A stretch of 64,000 nucleotides of DNA, taken from contig CAVTSA010000004.1 in assembly GCA_963737225.1 (NCBI GenBank), positions 682,001 through 746,000 of the forward strand, read 5' to 3'. Within the stretch, counting starts at the first letter, position 1, and each line of letters opens with the position of its first letter. The DNA comes from CAVTSA01 sp963737225 (GTDB taxonomy: Bacteria; Chloroflexota; Dormibacteria; Dormibacterales; Dormibacteraceae). Of the stretch, positions 56,756 to 64,000 are shown one piece after another. The translations under genes were made by a program, and so were the position numbers. Below the pieces are notes generated by a model. It was not told the DNA's origin. It saw only the letters and a program-made list of their open reading frames with translations, and made no database searches.

Positions 56756-58204
56756 CTAGGCGTCCCCGCCCGAGGAGGCGCGGGCCCGGCCGCGGAAGAC
56801 CTCGCGGAAGGTGTCCGGCAACTCGGCCGGTGCGACCTCGATGGTCGATGATGGCCCCTCTCTGATCATGCGGTCGAGCAGGAACAGGAAGAGGGCGAAC
56901 AGAATCAGGAAGAGGACGCCGAAGGAGATCAGGGTGAAGAGCACCTCGGGGGTGGTGAGCACCGAGGAGTTCGCGTTCGCCGTCCGCAGCACGTTCCACA
57001 CCACCCACGGCTGGCGACCGGTCTCCGCCGTCCACCAGCCTGAGATCGTCGCGACCTCGGTGAGCGGAACGGTGACGATCAGGACCCAGAGCAGCCAGGC
57101 CGGCATCACCAGCGGCTGGTAGGTATCCCCCGGCCCCCATCGCCCACCTCTCCGCCGCCACCAGACGAAGACACCGACGAGGCCGATCACGGGGAACAGG
57201 AAGCCGAGGTCGATCATCAGGTGGTACGCCTGGAACACGACGTTGACCGGCGCCCAGTTGCTCTTGGGGAAGCTGTCGAGCCCGGTGATGGTCGCGTGCG
57301 GGTCCTTGTAGGAGAGGATGCTGAGCAGGCAGGGAACCGGGGCCGGAATCCCTCGCAGCGTCTGATTCTGCTCGTTCACCCAGCCGACCAGGTAGAGGCG
57401 GGCGCACGACTGGGACTTGAAGACGCCCTCCATGGCCGCGAGCTTCGGAGGTTGGTTGTTGGTGACCTCCACGGCCATGTTCGCGCCGAAGAAGAACATC
57501 TGACGAACCGCGAGGACGAAGAACGCGGGCAGGGCGACGGCGAGGTTGCGGGCCGCGAATTCCAGGTGCCTCCGCTTGAGCAGGTACCAGGCGCTGACCG
57601 ACATCACCAGCGCCGTACCGATCATCCAGGAGGCCACGAAGGTGTGCAGCAGGCGGGGCCAGAAAGACGCAGTCCAGACCACCTGCCAGAAGTTGGTCAT
57701 CACGGCCTGCATGCCCCACTGGGAGCTGTGCACCACGAAGCCCGCGGGGGTCTGCATCCAGGAGTTCGCCATCAGGATCCAGATCGCGCTGAAGTGGGCG
57801 CCGAACGTGACCAGGAAGGTCGCGATCAGCCACATCCGGGGGCCGAGGCGTGATCCGCCAAAGAGCAGCAGGCCGAGGAACCCCCCCTCGAGGAAGAAGG
57901 CGAAGACCCCCTCCGCCGCCAGCAGGCTCCCGAAGACGTTGCCCACGAACGCCGAGTACTGAGACCAGTTCATCCCGAACGCGAACTCCTGGACGATGCC
58001 GGTCGCGACTCCCAGCGAGAAGACCAGCCCGTAGACCCGCACCCAGAAGAAGGAGGACTGTCGCCAGACCGGATCCTTGGTTCTGAGGTACTTCCACCCC
58101 ATCCAGGTCAGCAGGATGCCGAGCCCCATCGAGATCGGCGGGAAGATGAAATGGAAGCTGGCCGTCAGCGCGAATTGATAGCGCGAGAGGAGCTCGGCGC
58201 TCAT
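56756..58204 (-). CDS. cydA: Cytochrome bd oxidase subunit I, second copy
   Basis: The 482-residue oxidase subunit carries FALTASFHFIFPPISMG near residue 11 with the heme b595 ligand histidine. FAFGMNWSQYSAFVGNVFG lies near 71, NSWMQTPAGF near 147, LLHTFVASWMIG near 185 and GRQPWVVWNVLRTANA near 405. A conserved glutamate pair lies in the second block. It accepts electrons from quinol and reduces oxygen at low concentration. The ATG at 58204 overlaps the ndh stop (ATGA), linking it tightly to the NADH dehydrogenase that feeds quinol. Confidence 0.95.
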   Translation of the reverse strand: MSAELLSRYQFALTASFHFIFPPISMGLGILLTWMGWKYLRTKDPVWRQSSFFWVRVYGLVFSLGVATGIVQEFAFGMNWSQYSAFVGNVFGSLLAAEGVFAFFLEGGFLGLLLFGGSRLGPRMWLIATFLVTFGAHFSAIWILMANSWMQTPAGFVVHSSQWGMQAVMTNFWQVVWTASFWPRLLHTFVASWMIGTALVMSVSAWYLLKRRHLEFAARNLAVALPAFFVLAVRQMFFFGANMAVEVTNNQPPKLAAMEGVFKSQSCARLYLVGWVNEQNQTLRGIPAPVPCLLSILSYKDPHATITGLDSFPKSNWAPVNVVFQAYHLMIDLGFLFPVIGLVGVFVWWRRRGGRWGPGDTYQPLVMPAWLLWVLIVTVPLTEVATISGWWTAETGRQPWVVWNVLRTANANSSVLTTPEVLFTLISFGVLFLILFALFLFLLDRMIREGPSSTIEVAPAELPDTFREVFRGRARASSGGDA

Positions 58205-59631
58205 TTCGGAGTCGGCGCCGCCTCGGCATCGCCGACAGCGCCAGGCGGCTGGTGAGCGGCTGCGTCCTCCATCACTCGCGTGAAGTCGGAGACGCCGAAG
58301 ACGCGTCCCCGGCGACTGCCGCCTAACGCCGCGAACCAGCTCATGAGAGCCGCGAATCGGTTCTGGTACCCGGTCAGGAACGTCATGTGGATCCCCGCCC
58401 ACATGAGCCAGCCCATACCGCCGCTCAGCTTCATTCCCTTGAAGTCCACGATCGCGTGGCCTCGACCGACCATGGCCATGCTTCCCATGTCCACGTAGTG
58501 GAACTTCTTGGCCGGTTTGCCGTTCAGCCGGCGCTTGACGGTGTTGGCGGCGTGCAGTCCTGACTGCATCGCCACCTCGGCAACCCCGGGCAGGTCGTCC
58601 AGGCACATCAGGTCGCCGACCACGAAGACCTCCGGGTGCCCGGGCAGCGTGCAGTCGGGCAGCACCTTGACGCGCCCGGCCCGATCCACCTCCGCCTCCG
58701 ACTGGTTCGCGAGCAGGCGGCCGAGCGGCGAGGCGGCGACGCCGGCGGCCCAGATCACCGTCTTGGTGTCGATGTGGTGCGTCTGCCCCGCGTGATCCTT
58801 GTAGTCGAGCCCGTCGGCGTCCACGTGCGTCACCAGGGCCCCCATCTGGAGCTCGACGCCTTTCGACTCGAGGACGTGGGTGGCGCGCTCCGAAAGCTTG
58901 TCGCCGAACGTCGCCAGGGGCTCCTTGCCGCCGTCCAGGAGCACGACCCGGCAGCTCGTCGGGTCGATCCCCTTGAACTCGCGGCGAAGAGTGTGCTTGG
59001 CCTCCTCGCGAATCTGTCCCGACAGCTCGACGCCGGTAGGGCCGGCGCCGACCACGGCGAACGTCAGCCAGGGCCGGCGCCGGTCGGGCTCGTTGATCAT
59101 CTCCGCGATCTCGAACGCCCCGAAGATCCGGCGACCGATCTCCATGGCGTCGTCGACCGTCTTCATGCCCGGCGCGTGGCGCGCCAGCTCATCATGACCG
59201 AAGTAGGACGTGCCGGCACCGGTGCCCACGATCAGCGAGTCGTACGGCACCTCGTCGAGATCCCCGATGGGCGTCCGCGCTTTCACCACGCGGCGTTCGA
59301 GGTCGATGTCCATAACCTCCGCGAGCCGCACGCGCATGTTGGCCTGGCGACCGAAGATGGCGCGGAAGCTGGGCGCGATGGTGGCCGGGAGCACCACGCC
59401 GGTGGCGCACTGATAGAGCATCGGCTGAAAGACGTGGTTGGCGGAGCGGTCGATCAGCGTCACCGCCACCGGGACATGGCGCAGGTGGCGCCCGGCGAAG
59501 AGCCCGGCGAAGCCGCCGCCGACCAGCACCACGCGGTGGACCGACGCGTCCTCGGCTGCAGGTTGCACGGTCGCCTGTTCGCTCCCGGCATCGGGCGCCG
59601 CCGCGTCCGCGAGACGCCCGTCGGTGCTCAT
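58201..59631 (-). CDS. Type II NADH:quinone oxidoreductase
   Basis: The 476-residue flavoprotein has two dinucleotide sites: VVLVGGGFAGLFAGRHL near residue 34 for FAD and FAVVGAGPTGVELSGQI near 191 for NADH. Further motifs are QPMLYQCATG, PYDSLIVGTGA, and VFVVGDLMCLDDLPGVAEVAMQ near 345. A C-terminal amphipathic region should anchor it to the membrane. It passes electrons from NADH to quinone without pumping protons. It overlaps cydA by ATGA, so NDH-2 and a bd oxidase are made together. Confidence 0.94.
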   Translation of the reverse strand: MSTDGRLADAAAPDAGSEQATVQPAAEDASVHRVVLVGGGFAGLFAGRHLRHVPVAVTLIDRSANHVFQPMLYQCATGVVLPATIAPSFRAIFGRQANMRVRLAEVMDIDLERRVVKARTPIGDLDEVPYDSLIVGTGAGTSYFGHDELARHAPGMKTVDDAMEIGRRIFGAFEIAEMINEPDRRRPWLTFAVVGAGPTGVELSGQIREEAKHTLRREFKGIDPTSCRVVLLDGGKEPLATFGDKLSERATHVLESKGVELQMGALVTHVDADGLDYKDHAGQTHHIDTKTVIWAAGVAASPLGRLLANQSEAEVDRAGRVKVLPDCTLPGHPEVFVVGDLMCLDDLPGVAEVAMQSGLHAANTVKRRLNGKPAKKFHYVDMGSMAMVGRGHAIVDFKGMKLSGGMGWLMWAGIHMTFLTGYQNRFAALMSWFAALGGSRRGRVFGVSDFTRVMEDAAAHQPPGAVGDAEAAPTPK

Positions 59632-59837
59632 GATGACCCGGCCCCGATGGCGATCAGCGCGGGCTTCACCGCGCGCACGCCGGGAAAAAGACCGGCGTCG
59701 ATGGCGTGGAGGGTGCCCGCCTCGTGAGCGCGCCGGTTCACATCCGGGACCAAGCCGGCGGGGTCCGCACCGAAGCGGTAGGTGCCCGCCTGATGTGCAC
59801 AGCCGGCCACTCGCTCAGACTCTGCGCGTTCATGACA
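59628..59837 (-). pseudogene. Relic of a GMC oxidoreductase C-terminus
   Basis: A frame of about 60 codons reads VAGCAHQAGTYRFGADPAG, then VNRRAHEAGTLHAIDAGLFPG and AVKPALIAIGAGSS. It aligns residue by residue with the end of the GMC oxidoreductase at 46686 (VAGCAHQAGTCRFGEDPA), but the first 440 residues are missing. An ATG at 59833-59835 region (MNAQSLSE) precedes it out of phase. Its stop overlaps the ndh ATG (ATGA). Confidence 0.8.
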
Positions 59838-60095
59838 TCGACCTCCTTCCTGGCCCTCGTCGGAGTGCGCTGCAGCGGGTTTGAGCGATCACCCAGCCTG
59901 GGTCCCACCCGACTTCTCACGCAATCACTCGGCTCGCGTGATTGGTGCCCCTGCCTTGCCGGCAGGTGGACAAATCCCTAGGCCGCCGCCAGACCCAGCA
60001 CCACCCGTCGATACCGGCAAAAGGGACCAGCAGCGGACACCGGATCCTGTCGAAGGGTGGAGAAGATGATGTGAGCGACTCTGTTATAGCCGGGC
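59838..60095 (-). promoter_or_regulatory. Duplicate of the zwf leader upstream of the relic-ndh-cyd operon
   Basis: Contains the same ordered blocks as 49754-50030 (CCCTCGTCG, GCGCTGCAGCGGG, CAGGTGGACAAATCCC, CTGTCGAAG, GACTCTGTTA). On the minus strand TATAAC lies at about 60083-60088 as a possible -10. GGAAGGAGG precedes the ATG near 59835. It would drive the ndh-cydABDC operon. Confidence 0.6.
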
Positions 60096-60276
60096 GTCCC
60101 CCCAGCCACAGCCAGTACGGCATTCGTGTGAATGCTCCCTGGGCCCGAAGTCGCCTGACACCCCGAAGGGCGATATCGATACCGGGCTCGTCGGCGCGCG
60201 GCCAGCCATCGAGGATCAGGTCCCATTCGCCCTGGTAGGCGAAGGCCTGGCGGTCGCAGAGGGTGCGCAGCTGAGG
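60080..60276 (-). pseudogene. Relic of a TPR-type regulator or cyclase C-terminus
   Basis: After an in-frame TGA the minus strand reads LRTLCDRQAFAYQGEWDLI, GWPRADEPGIDIALRGVRRLR and AQGAFTRMPYWLWL. This resembles the last TPR-like repeat of AAA ATPase/adenylate cyclase or LuxR-like regulators (pattern G-I-x-x-L-R-x-G-x-x-x-x-R-x-x-G-A). It lacks the rest of such a gene on either side. Confidence 0.5.
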
Positions 60277-60450
60277 TCAGCCGCCCACAAGCGGGCCGGC
60301 CCTGGTTTGGCACGACGCCGACGCCATCGATGCCTTTCGGGCCGGAGGTCGGGGAGCCGGGCCGCGGTCGACCGGTGGTAGTCTCACATGCGATTACTGG
60401 GCCCATGTTGGACCCGTCCGATCACGGATTGGACCCAGGAGGAGGCCTCC
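60277..60450 (+). promoter_or_regulatory. Upstream region of the aldehyde dehydrogenase gene
   Basis: About 170 bases with no gene. It ends with a strong AGGAGGAGG ribosome-binding site at 60437-60445. I see no confident -35/-10 pair. Confidence 0.4.
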
Positions 60451-61950
60451 ATGGCGACATCGATCGAGCAGCCTGCCACCCGTCCCCTGCTCCCCGAGGT
60501 AACCGGGTTCCTGGGACGCACGCCGACCATGTTGGTGGGCGGAACGTGGGTCCCGGCAGCGTCCGGGGAGACCTTCGCGACGCACAATCCCGCCGACGGA
60601 TCAGTCCTTGCGGAGCTGCCGGCCGGTGACCGCGAGGACGTCGATCGTGCCGTAGCAGCGGCGCGGGCCGCCTTCGAAACCGGCCCGTGGAGCCGCTTCA
60701 CGCCGGCGGACCGGGGGCGCGCACTCTGGCGTCTTGGGGATCTCCTCAACGAGCACGCCGAAGAGCTCGCTCAGTTGGAAACCTTGGACAACGGCAAGCC
60801 GCTCGTCGCGGCGCGTGGCGACGTCGCCAGCAGCGCCGACATGATGCGGTACATGGCGGGGTGGGCGACCAAGATCAACGGCGAAACCATTCCCTTCGGC
60901 CCGCCGGAGGCGGTCCACGCGTACACGCGCCGCGAACCGGTCGGGGTGGCGGGGCAGATCATCCCCTGGAACTTCCCTCTCTCGATGGCCTCCTGGAAGG
61001 TCGCTCCCGCCCTTGCCACCGGCTGCGTCGTGGTCCTGAAGCCGGCGGAACAGACCCCGCTCACCGCGCTCCGGCTCGGCGAGCTGTCGCTTGAAGCCGG
61101 GATCCCGGAGGGCGTGATCAACGTGGTCACCGGCTTCGGCGAGACCGCGGGCGCCGCGATCGCCGCGCACCCTGGCGTGGACAAGGTCGCCTTCACCGGG
61201 TCGACCGAGGTCGGACGGCTGATCGTCCAGGCCGCCACCGGCAATCTGAAGAAGGTCTCGCTCGAGCTGGGCGGGAAGTCCCCCAACATCGTGCTCGCGG
61301 ATGCCGATCTCGAGGCGGCGATTCGGGGCGCGGCCAGAGCCATCTTCAACAATGCGGGTCAGGTCTGCGTCGCCGGCTCCAGGCTCTTTGTCCAGCAGGG
61401 CGTGTTCGACAAGGTCCTCTCCGGTGTCGCCGACAACGCCGAGAGGATCAAGCTCGGGCCCGGACTGGCCGACGGCACCCAGATGGGGCCGCTGGTCTCC
61501 GAAGAGCAGCTGCAGCGGGTCACCGGGTACCTCGACACGGGCCGCGCCGAAGGGGCGACCGCCGCGACCGGTGGCAAGCGCCACGGAGAGGTCGGCTACT
61601 TCGTCGAGCCGACCATCTTCACCGACGTCACCGAGAACATGCGAATCGTCCGCGAAGAGATCTTCGGGCCCGTCGTGACGGCGATCCCCTTCAAGGATCT
61701 GGATGAGATCGCGGCGCACGCCAACGACACGGTCTATGGGCTGGCAGCCGGCATCTGGACCCGCGACATCTCGAAGGCCCATCGCCTGGCCGCCAAGCTG
61801 AAGGCGGGAACCGTCTGGGTGAACGGCTACGGTGGCGGCGACGCGGCGACTCCCTTCGGCGGGTTCAAGCAGAGCGGGTGGGGCCGCGAGAAGGGCGAGC
61901 AGGGCCTCGAGCTCTACACGGAGACGAAGTCCGTCATCGTCTTCCTTTAA
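60451..61950 (+). CDS. NAD(P)-dependent aldehyde dehydrogenase
   Basis: The 499-residue enzyme oxidises an aldehyde to the acid. It has IIPWNFPLSMASWKVAPALATG near residue 170 (given in part) and FTGSTEVGRLI near 249. The catalytic glutamate lies in LELGGKSPNIV near 272 and the catalytic cysteine in NNAGQVCVAGSR near 305. EEIFGPVV near 404 is also present. ATG 60451 has AGGAGGAGG 6-14 bases upstream, better than the earlier ATG at 60388. Family members act on betaine, phenylacet- or simple alkyl aldehydes; which is unknown. It is the only long plus-strand gene between 39 and 64 kb. Confidence 0.95.
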   Translation: MATSIEQPATRPLLPEVTGFLGRTPTMLVGGTWVPAASGETFATHNPADGSVLAELPAGDREDVDRAVAAARAAFETGPWSRFTPADRGRALWRLGDLLNEHAEELAQLETLDNGKPLVAARGDVASSADMMRYMAGWATKINGETIPFGPPEAVHAYTRREPVGVAGQIIPWNFPLSMASWKVAPALATGCVVVLKPAEQTPLTALRLGELSLEAGIPEGVINVVTGFGETAGAAIAAHPGVDKVAFTGSTEVGRLIVQAATGNLKKVSLELGGKSPNIVLADADLEAAIRGAARAIFNNAGQVCVAGSRLFVQQGVFDKVLSGVADNAERIKLGPGLADGTQMGPLVSEEQLQRVTGYLDTGRAEGATAATGGKRHGEVGYFVEPTIFTDVTENMRIVREEIFGPVVTAIPFKDLDEIAAHANDTVYGLAAGIWTRDISKAHRLAAKLKAGTVWVNGYGGGDAATPFGGFKQSGWGREKGEQGLELYTETKSVIVFL

Positions 61951-61968
61951 GCACCGTAGTCGGCCGTT

Positions 61969-62018
61969 GGTGCACCAATCGCCCATTTGCGGTGCTCAGG
62001 ATGGGCGGTTGGTGCACC
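61969..62018. repeat. Dispersed hairpin repeat family A, copy 2
   Basis: GGTGCACCAATCGCCCAT at 61969-61986 pairs with ATGGGCGGTTGGTGCACC at 62001-62018 with one G-U-type mismatch. The loop TTGCGGTGCTCAGG matches that of copy 1 at 37938-37986. It lies between the convergent aldehyde dehydrogenase and PadR genes, where it may also end transcription. Confidence 0.88.
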
Positions 62019-62060
62019 TATCGCCCTTTGCACCTCCCCCGTTGTCTCACCGTCGTGGGG

Positions 62061-62612
62061 TCACTGCAGAGTGGCGACTTCGTTCAGGAAGCGGAGCACC
62101 GATCGCACCGCCTCCACCCGCCACAGCACCAGGACCCGGTCGAAACCGTGCGCTCGGGTCAGCTGCTGCTCGAGACCCTCTCGTTGTGGCTCCAGACGTT
62201 CGCGTTGAGCCTGCAGCAGCGGCCCTGTGTCCCGACCCAGCTGGTCGGACAGCGCAAGCTTCAGCAACAGCGCCGACCGCACGTCGCGAATGTGCGCGAC
62301 CGGCTCTCTCAGCCACGCATCGACCACCTCACGCCCGCGAGCGGTGATCGCGATCAGACGCCGCTGGGGCCCGATCGCACTCCTTTCCTGACCCTGGACC
62401 TCGACCAAGCCCTTCTGAGTCAGGCTTTGGATCGCCCGGTACACGAGCGGCGTGGGTAGGGACCAGACCCGGCCTACCAATCCGTCAGGCTGCAGCCGTT
62501 TGGCCAGTGCGAACCCGTGTTCCGATCGCTGTTCGAGCAACCCGAGCACGGCCCACTCGCCATTCGTCGAAGGGGTCCCATACGGCGCGACTCGGCCTTC
62601 CACCACGGGCAA
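62061..62612 (-). CDS. PadR family transcriptional regulator
   Basis: The 183-residue protein has a PadR winged helix: NGEWAVLGLLEQRSEHGFALAKRL near residue 17 (given in part), LVYRAIQSLTQKGLVEV near 55 and LIAITARGREVVDAWL near 85. A helical C-terminal region follows with long glutamine/arginine helices. The start is uncertain: TTG 62612 is used, with GTG at 62606 and 62603 as options; GGAGGG lies upstream at 62626-62631. It follows the membrane-anchored gene at 62687 on the same strand and may regulate it. The effector is unknown. Confidence 0.85.
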   Translation of the reverse strand: MPVVEGRVAPYGTPSTNGEWAVLGLLEQRSEHGFALAKRLQPDGLVGRVWSLPTPLVYRAIQSLTQKGLVEVQGQERSAIGPQRRLIAITARGREVVDAWLREPVAHIRDVRSALLLKLALSDQLGRDTGPLLQAQRERLEPQREGLEQQLTRAHGFDRVLVLWRVEAVRSVLRFLNEVATLQ

Positions 62613-62686
62613 CGATAGTTCACCGCCCTCCGCTTGGACCCTGGCGACGCGCCTTCGACCAGACCCGAAGCCCGGTTGCTGGCGTC

Positions 62687-63631
62687 TCAGTCGCCGCCCT
62701 CGCCCACCACCAGATCGACCACCATCGACACGTATCGACCACCCTTCACATCGCCATCGGCGACCAGCCGCGGCTGCGCCAAAGCGGCCCCGTTTTCGAC
62801 GAGCGACAAGAGCAGCGGCCGGCCACCCACGAAGGCCTCGGCCGGCGTCACCACCGCCACGTAGCCGTCCGACCCCACCGCGGCGACCCAGGTCGTGAGC
62901 CCGATTGGGAGACGGGCCGCAGCGAGAGCTCCAGTCAGCGGCGGCCCTTCTTCGGTGTCCGTCACGCTGCTGGTTCCAGCGAGAAAGGTGACCGTCAGCG
63001 TCTCTTCCGGAAGCCGGCTCAGATCCTGCGACGTGAGCTGGACCTGCCGATTCCCAGACAGCACGTCGATGGCTCCCGACGGGGGCGTGGTCGGGGTTGG
63101 ATTGACAACGCCGACCGTGATCCCCGAGACCTGGTCGATCCAGCGCAGGGACGTGCTGTCGCCCGGGACCACCAGCGCGGGTGCCCACAGGTGCCGGTCG
63201 CCCTCGGCCAGCGCCACCACCGCGGGATGGTCACCAAAGCTCGCATCCAACTCGCCCAGCGCGAACGTGACCCGGCGGCCATCCGCCCCCTGGACCGTCA
63301 CGATTACACGCAAGAGGGCGTTCTTCGCCGACGGGAGGACCGGGCTCGAGAGGTCGACAAGCGTCTCCAGGCTCACCCCCTGGACCGCGACCGTGCCCCC
63401 TCCCGGCCGGTGCGCCGTAGACGTCACGCTCGGCAGCGCGGCCAGCTGGCTCACCGAATACGTGGCCGGGGCCGTCACCTCTCCCCCGACGCGAACCAGC
63501 GGGCCGGCCCACGCCATGGCCCTGAACGGCGCCAAAATGATCAACCCGAGCAACGAGATCACCATCGCGCCCATGACAAAGCCCGCCACCCGACCTCTCA
63601 TCCGAACCACCCCCCGTTCAAATCCACTCAT
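62687..63631 (-). CDS. Membrane-anchored protein with two molybdopterin-fold-like repeats
   Basis: The 314-residue product has one N-terminal hydrophobic helix (residues 14-42, VMGAMVISLLGLIILAPF). Two repeats follow, each resembling the core of the sulfite-oxidase-like molybdopterin domain: VGGEVTAPATYSVSQLAALP near 48 with FALGELDASFGDHPAVVALA near 120, and LSGNRQVQLTSQDLSRLPEE near 195 with VVTPAEAFVGGRPLLLSLVENG near 260. The protein has no cysteine, so the usual molybdenum ligand is missing and enzymatic function is doubtful. ATG 63631 is used; ATG 63601 is an option. It precedes a PadR gene. Confidence 0.7.
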   Translation of the reverse strand: MSGFERGVVRMRGRVAGFVMGAMVISLLGLIILAPFRAMAWAGPLVRVGGEVTAPATYSVSQLAALPSVTSTAHRPGGGTVAVQGVSLETLVDLSSPVLPSAKNALLRVIVTVQGADGRRVTFALGELDASFGDHPAVVALAEGDRHLWAPALVVPGDSTSLRWIDQVSGITVGVVNPTPTTPPSGAIDVLSGNRQVQLTSQDLSRLPEETLTVTFLAGTSSVTDTEEGPPLTGALAAARLPIGLTTWVAAVGSDGYVAVVTPAEAFVGGRPLLLSLVENGAALAQPRLVADGDVKGGRYVSMVVDLVVGEGGD

Positions 63632-63644
63632 GCGCCCAAAAGAT

Positions 63645-63671
63645 CGGAGGGCCGCCAGGGGCGACCCTCCG
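63645..63671 (-). terminator. Intrinsic terminator of the partial aldehyde dehydrogenase gene
   Basis: CGGAGGG and CCCTCCG pair around a 13-base loop, and on the minus strand the stem is followed by ATCTTTTGGG. It lies 55 bases after the aldehyde dehydrogenase stop and just before the next start at 63631. Confidence 0.7.
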
Positions 63672-63725
63672 TCTGCTGTTCGCCCCCTGACAGGGCCGGT
63701 GAGAACCTTCCGAAAGCGAGCCCTG

Positions 63726-64000
63726 CTATCCGTTCAGGCTGGTGACGACGGACTTGGTCTCGAGGTAGTTCTCGAGCACTGAGTGGCCCATCTCACGACC
63801 CCATCCGGACTCCTTGTAGCCTCCGAAGGGCATCGCGGCATCGAACACGTGGTACGTGTTGATCCACACGGTCCCCGCTCGGAGCCGCTTCGCGGTCTTG
63901 AGAGCCTTGTTGATGTCGCGCGTGAAGACTCCGGCCGCCAGGCCGTAGTTGGTGTCGTTGGCGGTGCCCACGATCTCTTCCGGATCGCTGAACGGAATCG
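63726..64000 (-). CDS. Aldehyde dehydrogenase, C-terminal part (runs off the window)
   Basis: The last 91 codons of a second aldehyde dehydrogenase are present. They read IPFSDPEEIVGTANDTNYGLAAGVFT in pieces, followed by AGTVWINTYHVFDAAMPFGGYKESGWGREMG and the typical ending ENYLETKSVV. The catalytic residues lie upstream, outside the window. Compared with the copy at 60451 the end region is similar but not a recent duplicate (VWINTYHVFDAAMPFGG against VWVNGYGGGDAATPFGG). Confidence 0.93.
   Translation of the reverse strand, partial: IPFSDPEEIVGTANDTNYGLAAGVFTRDINKALKTAKRLRAGTVWINTYHVFDAAMPFGGYKESGWGREMGHSVLENYLETKSVVTSLNG

Overview
The window is a GC-rich, gene-dense bacterial chromosome segment. 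It carries one rRNA operon, a Bacillus-type large SRP RNA, housekeeping operons (riboflavin, dnaX-ybaB-recR, aroF-type DAHP synthase, zwf) and much aerobic respiratory machinery. GTG and TTG starts, TGA/ATG overlaps and proline/alanine-rich linkers are common. The gene mix, a zinc-type L28, an Alu-domain SRP RNA and the 16S text suggest a soil Terrabacteria lineage. My best guess is Candidatus Dormibacterota (AD3) or a relative of Chloroflexota, but this is inference; placing the 16S at 20464-21979 in a tree would settle it.

Layout. 1-9.2 kb: rpmB, proline dehydrogenase, small membrane proteins, a PadR-controlled ABC-2 exporter whose permease start is triplicated, serA, and a MacB-like ABC pair. 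9.2-13.1 kb: an HDAC/AcuC-like deacetylase divergent from a formiminotransferase, an IMPDH/GMPR-family enzyme, and a truncated membrane protein. 13.2-16.8 kb: a ribD-ribE-ribBA-ribH operon without a visible FMN riboswitch. 16.9-22.3 kb: a 16S-tRNA-Ala-23S operon (minus strand) with tandem promoters and RNase III-type processing stems but no adjoining 5S gene. 22.3-25.2 kb: SRP RNA, dnaX, ybaB, recR. 25.3-34 kb: a CDP-alcohol phosphatidyltransferase, a degenerate NuoL-NuoM-NuoN trio with no other complex I gene, and a GMC oxidoreductase with its Tat-exported subunit-3-like partner. 34-42.6 kb: DAHP synthase, exonuclease III, pdxH, a LysE-type exporter, a large LuxR (LAL) regulator and a MerR-PAS regulator. 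42.7-52.1 kb: a metallopeptidase, a first cytochrome bd (cydA/cydB), zwf with a second GMC oxidoreductase, an SDR epimerase and a DUF389 protein. 52.2-59.8 kb: cydC-cydD-cydB-cydA-ndh, all read on the minus strand from ndh, giving a complete NDH-2 to bd-oxidase chain with its assembly exporter. 60-64 kb: gene relics, an aldehyde dehydrogenase, a PadR regulator, a cysteine-free molybdopterin-fold-like protein and the end of a second aldehyde dehydrogenase.

Most interesting points. (1) Three tandem copies of a permease 5' end form two ATGA-coupled mini-ORFs before the real permease. (2) Four minus-strand genes (dnaX, a YpfJ-type peptidase, one cydB, DUF389) are each broken by one extra base, always +1; in dnaX the unshifted frame runs in frame into ybaB. 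(3) The orphan NuoLMN trio has lost its canonical charged residues, and its NuoM has Ser/Pro tails. (4) Two dispersed hairpin repeat families and a duplicated leader sequence link distant intergenic regions. No CRISPR array, prophage, insertion sequence or recognisable defence island was seen.
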